Assembly: GCA_904501945.1 (NCBI GenBank)
Contig: CAJGCU010000096.1
Span: forward strand, 1-8,318
Source: an uncultured Bacteroidaceae bacterium
GTDB taxonomy: Bacteria > Bacteroidota > Bacteroidia > Bacteroidales > Bacteroidaceae
Length of the DNA stretch: 8,318 nt
Direction: 5' to 3'
This document shows, in pieces, positions 6,589 through 8,318 of this stretch (position 1 is the first letter of the stretch; each line of letters begins with the position of its first letter). The notes under the pieces were generated by a model. That model searched no databases. It saw nothing but the letters and a program-made list of their open reading frames with translations, and had not been told where the DNA came from. The position numbers and the translations under genes are program-made.

Positions 6589-8318
6589 ATGAGCGAATAT
6601 AACGACAGCGAAGTCATGGACGAAGGCCTGGATGAAGGACTCATGGACGAGATGCCTGCATCTTCGGATAATCCTCCCAAGAGTGATTACGACCCGGCGA
6701 CCATGAAAGACAGCATTACCCATCATCTGAGCGGAATGTATCAGAGATGGTTCTTGGACTATGCTTCCTACGTGATTCTGGAACGTGCCGTGCCTCACAT
6801 CATGGATGGCTTGAAGCCAGTGCAGCGTCGCATTCTCCATTCCATGAAGCGTATGGACGACGGGCGTTACAACAAGGTGGCAAACGTGGTGGGTCACACC
6901 ATGCAGTTCCATCCTCACGGCGATGCCTCCATTAAAGACGCTTTGGTGCAGATGGGACAGAAGAATCTGCTCATCGACTGTCAGGGCAACTGGGGTAATA
7001 TCCTCACTGGCGATGATGCTGCCGCAGGTCGTTATATCGAAGCTCGACTATCAAAGTTTGCGCTCGATGTCCTGTTCAACCCTAAGACTACCGAGTGGAA
7101 ACTTTCTTATGATGGACGTAACAAGGAACCCATTTCGCTGCCAGTCAAGTTTCCGCTCCTCCTCGCTCAGGGAGTGGAAGGAATTGCAGTAGGCCTGAGT
7201 TCCAAAATTCTGCCTCACAACTTCAATGAACTTTGTGATGCATCCATCCATTACCTCTATGATGAACCCTTCCAGCTCTATCCCGACTTCCAGACAGGCG
7301 GTTCTATCGATGTGTCGAAGTACAACGATGGACAGCGTGGAGGGTCTGTGCGAGTGCGTGCCAAGATAGAGAAGCGCGACAGCAAGACTCTTGCCATTAC
7401 AGAGATTCCTTTTGGCAAGACCACAGGCTCGCCTTCTAAGCCCAGCCAGTTCATTGATTCTATCCTTAAAGCCATTGAGAAAGGAAAAATCAAGGCTCGC
7501 AAGGTGGAAGACCTCACGGCAGCGGGCGTGGAGATTGTTATCCACCTCATGCCTGGTGCGTCAAGCGATAAGACGATAGATGCGCTTTATGCTTTCACCG
7601 ACTGCGAAATCAGCATCTCTCCCAACTGCTGTGTCATCGACGACAGAATGCCAAAGTTCTTGACCGTCAGCGACGTGCTTCGCAAGAGCGTAGATAACAC
7701 CAAGCATCTCATCAAGCGAGAATTGGAGATACGGCGTGGCGAACTGCTTGAGCAGCTCCATTTTGCGTCGCTCGAAAAGATATTCATAGAAGAGCGCATC
7801 TACAAAGGCAAGGAATTCGAAAATGCCAAGAGCATGGATGCAGCTTGTGCCTATGTTGATGAGCGTCTGACGCCCTACTATCCGCAATTTGTGCGTGAAG
7901 TGACGAAAGACGACATCCTCCGGCTCATGGAAATCAAGATGGCTCGCATTCTCAGGTTTAACAAAGAAAGAGCCGACGAGTTCATTGTCCGTCTCAAGGC
8001 TGAACTGGAGCAGATTGAGCGCGATTTGGCCAATCTGGTAGAAGTGACAGCCGAGTGGTTCCGTTTCCTCAAGAAGAAATATGGCGCAGAGCATCCTCGA
8101 CTCACCGAGATACGCAATTTCGACACGATACAGGCTGCTACAGTGGCAGAAGCCAACCAGAAACTTTACATCAATCGGACAGAAGGCTTCATTGGCACAG
8201 CGTTGAAGAAAGATGAGTTCGTATGCAACTGCTCCGACATCGACGATATCATCATCTTCTATAAGGATGGAACATACAAAGTCATCAAAGTAGCGGAGAA
8301 AGTGTTCATCGGAGAGAC
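6589..8318 (+). CDS. parC: DNA topoisomerase IV subunit A (partial, 3' end outside window)
   Basis: The 576 codons in view encode the DNA-cleaving subunit of a type IIA topoisomerase, which with ParE decatenates daughter chromosomes. After an acidic head (residues 1-40) the breakage-reunion core begins at LSGMYQRWFLDYASYVILERAVPH (about 47-70). HPHGDASIKD (108-117) is the quinolone-determining helix, and R148-Y149 in AAAGRYIEARL carries the catalytic tyrosine. GIAVG (198-202) holds the DNA-intercalating isoleucine I199. The tower domain follows, then a coiled coil rich in Glu/Lys/Arg (about 365-505). From about 525 (KLYINRTEGFIGTALK) the C-terminal beta-pinwheel starts and is cut by the window edge. 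ParC rather than GyrA is chosen for the GNWGN...AAAGRYIEARLSKFALDVLFNP signature (in two parts, 133-137 and 144-165) and for LPVKFPLLLAQGVEG, both typical of Bacteroidetes ParC. The ATG at 6589 follows ackA by 44 bp with no clear terminator. Confidence 0.94.
   Translation, partial: MSEYNDSEVMDEGLDEGLMDEMPASSDNPPKSDYDPATMKDSITHHLSGMYQRWFLDYASYVILERAVPHIMDGLKPVQRRILHSMKRMDDGRYNKVANVVGHTMQFHPHGDASIKDALVQMGQKNLLIDCQGNWGNILTGDDAAAGRYIEARLSKFALDVLFNPKTTEWKLSYDGRNKEPISLPVKFPLLLAQGVEGIAVGLSSKILPHNFNELCDASIHYLYDEPFQLYPDFQTGGSIDVSKYNDGQRGGSVRVRAKIEKRDSKTLAITEIPFGKTTGSPSKPSQFIDSILKAIEKGKIKARKVEDLTAAGVEIVIHLMPGASSDKTIDALYAFTDCEISISPNCCVIDDRMPKFLTVSDVLRKSVDNTKHLIKRELEIRRGELLEQLHFASLEKIFIEERIYKGKEFENAKSMDAACAYVDERLTPYYPQFVREVTKDDILRLMEIKMARILRFNKERADEFIVRLKAELEQIERDLANLVEVTAEWFRFLKKKYGAEHPRLTEIRNFDTIQAATVAEANQKLYINRTEGFIGTALKKDEFVCNCSDIDDIIIFYKDGTYKVIKVAEKVFIGE

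Noticed and set aside
7561..8094. 177-codon minus-strand frame antisense to parC
   Set aside because: It lies inside the conserved ParC coiled-coil coding region and shows no recognisable domain.
1..8318. CRISPR arrays, tRNA or rRNA genes, phage or plasmid genes, or a new defence-type system
   Set aside because: No regularly spaced repeats, no cloverleaf-like or rRNA sequence, and every sizeable gene falls in a known metabolic or DNA-topology family.

Overview
This 8.3 kb window looks like chromosomal DNA from a Bacteroidales bacterium, most likely a gut or rumen Prevotella-like organism. Three things point there. Translation starts lack Shine-Dalgarno sites and sit behind A/T-rich leaders. 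The best promoter has the Bacteroidetes form (TTG, about 20 bp, TAnnTTTG). The proteins themselves, an exported GH115/GH43 xylan-debranching pair and a Bacteroidetes-type ParC, fit that phylum. Genus is an inference.

Left half (1-3690, minus strand): a two-gene polysaccharide operon. The first gene (3690-1219) encodes a complete exported GH115 alpha-glucuronidase. Six bases later comes an exported GH43 glycosidase with an N-terminal lectin-like (LamG/concanavalin-type) domain. The GH43 gene runs off the left edge just after its catalytic Glu. Together they would strip glucuronic acid and arabinose/xylose side groups from glucuronoarabinoxylan.

Middle (3691-4322): a 632-bp divergent intergenic region with no convincing complete gene. 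It holds a short decayed 3' end of an IS30/IS3-like transposase on the minus strand, ending about 16 bp before the GH115 start. A strong bulged palindrome covers the end of that remnant. There is a possible minus-strand promoter box, a better plus-strand promoter for pta, and a T/G-rich stretch with a degenerate direct repeat.

Right half (4323-8318, plus strand): pta (phosphate acetyltransferase) and ackA (acetate kinase), 11 bp apart, form the acetyl-CoA to acetate ATP-yielding pathway. After a further 44 bp with no clear terminator comes parC (topoisomerase IV subunit A), cut by the right edge after 576 codons.

The two halves link loosely in physiology: sugars released from xylan feed fermentation, and Pta-AckA makes acetate and ATP from the resulting acetyl-CoA. 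The enzymes are all of known families. The least ordinary part is the intergenic region, where transposon debris now forms the immediate upstream region of the xylan operon.
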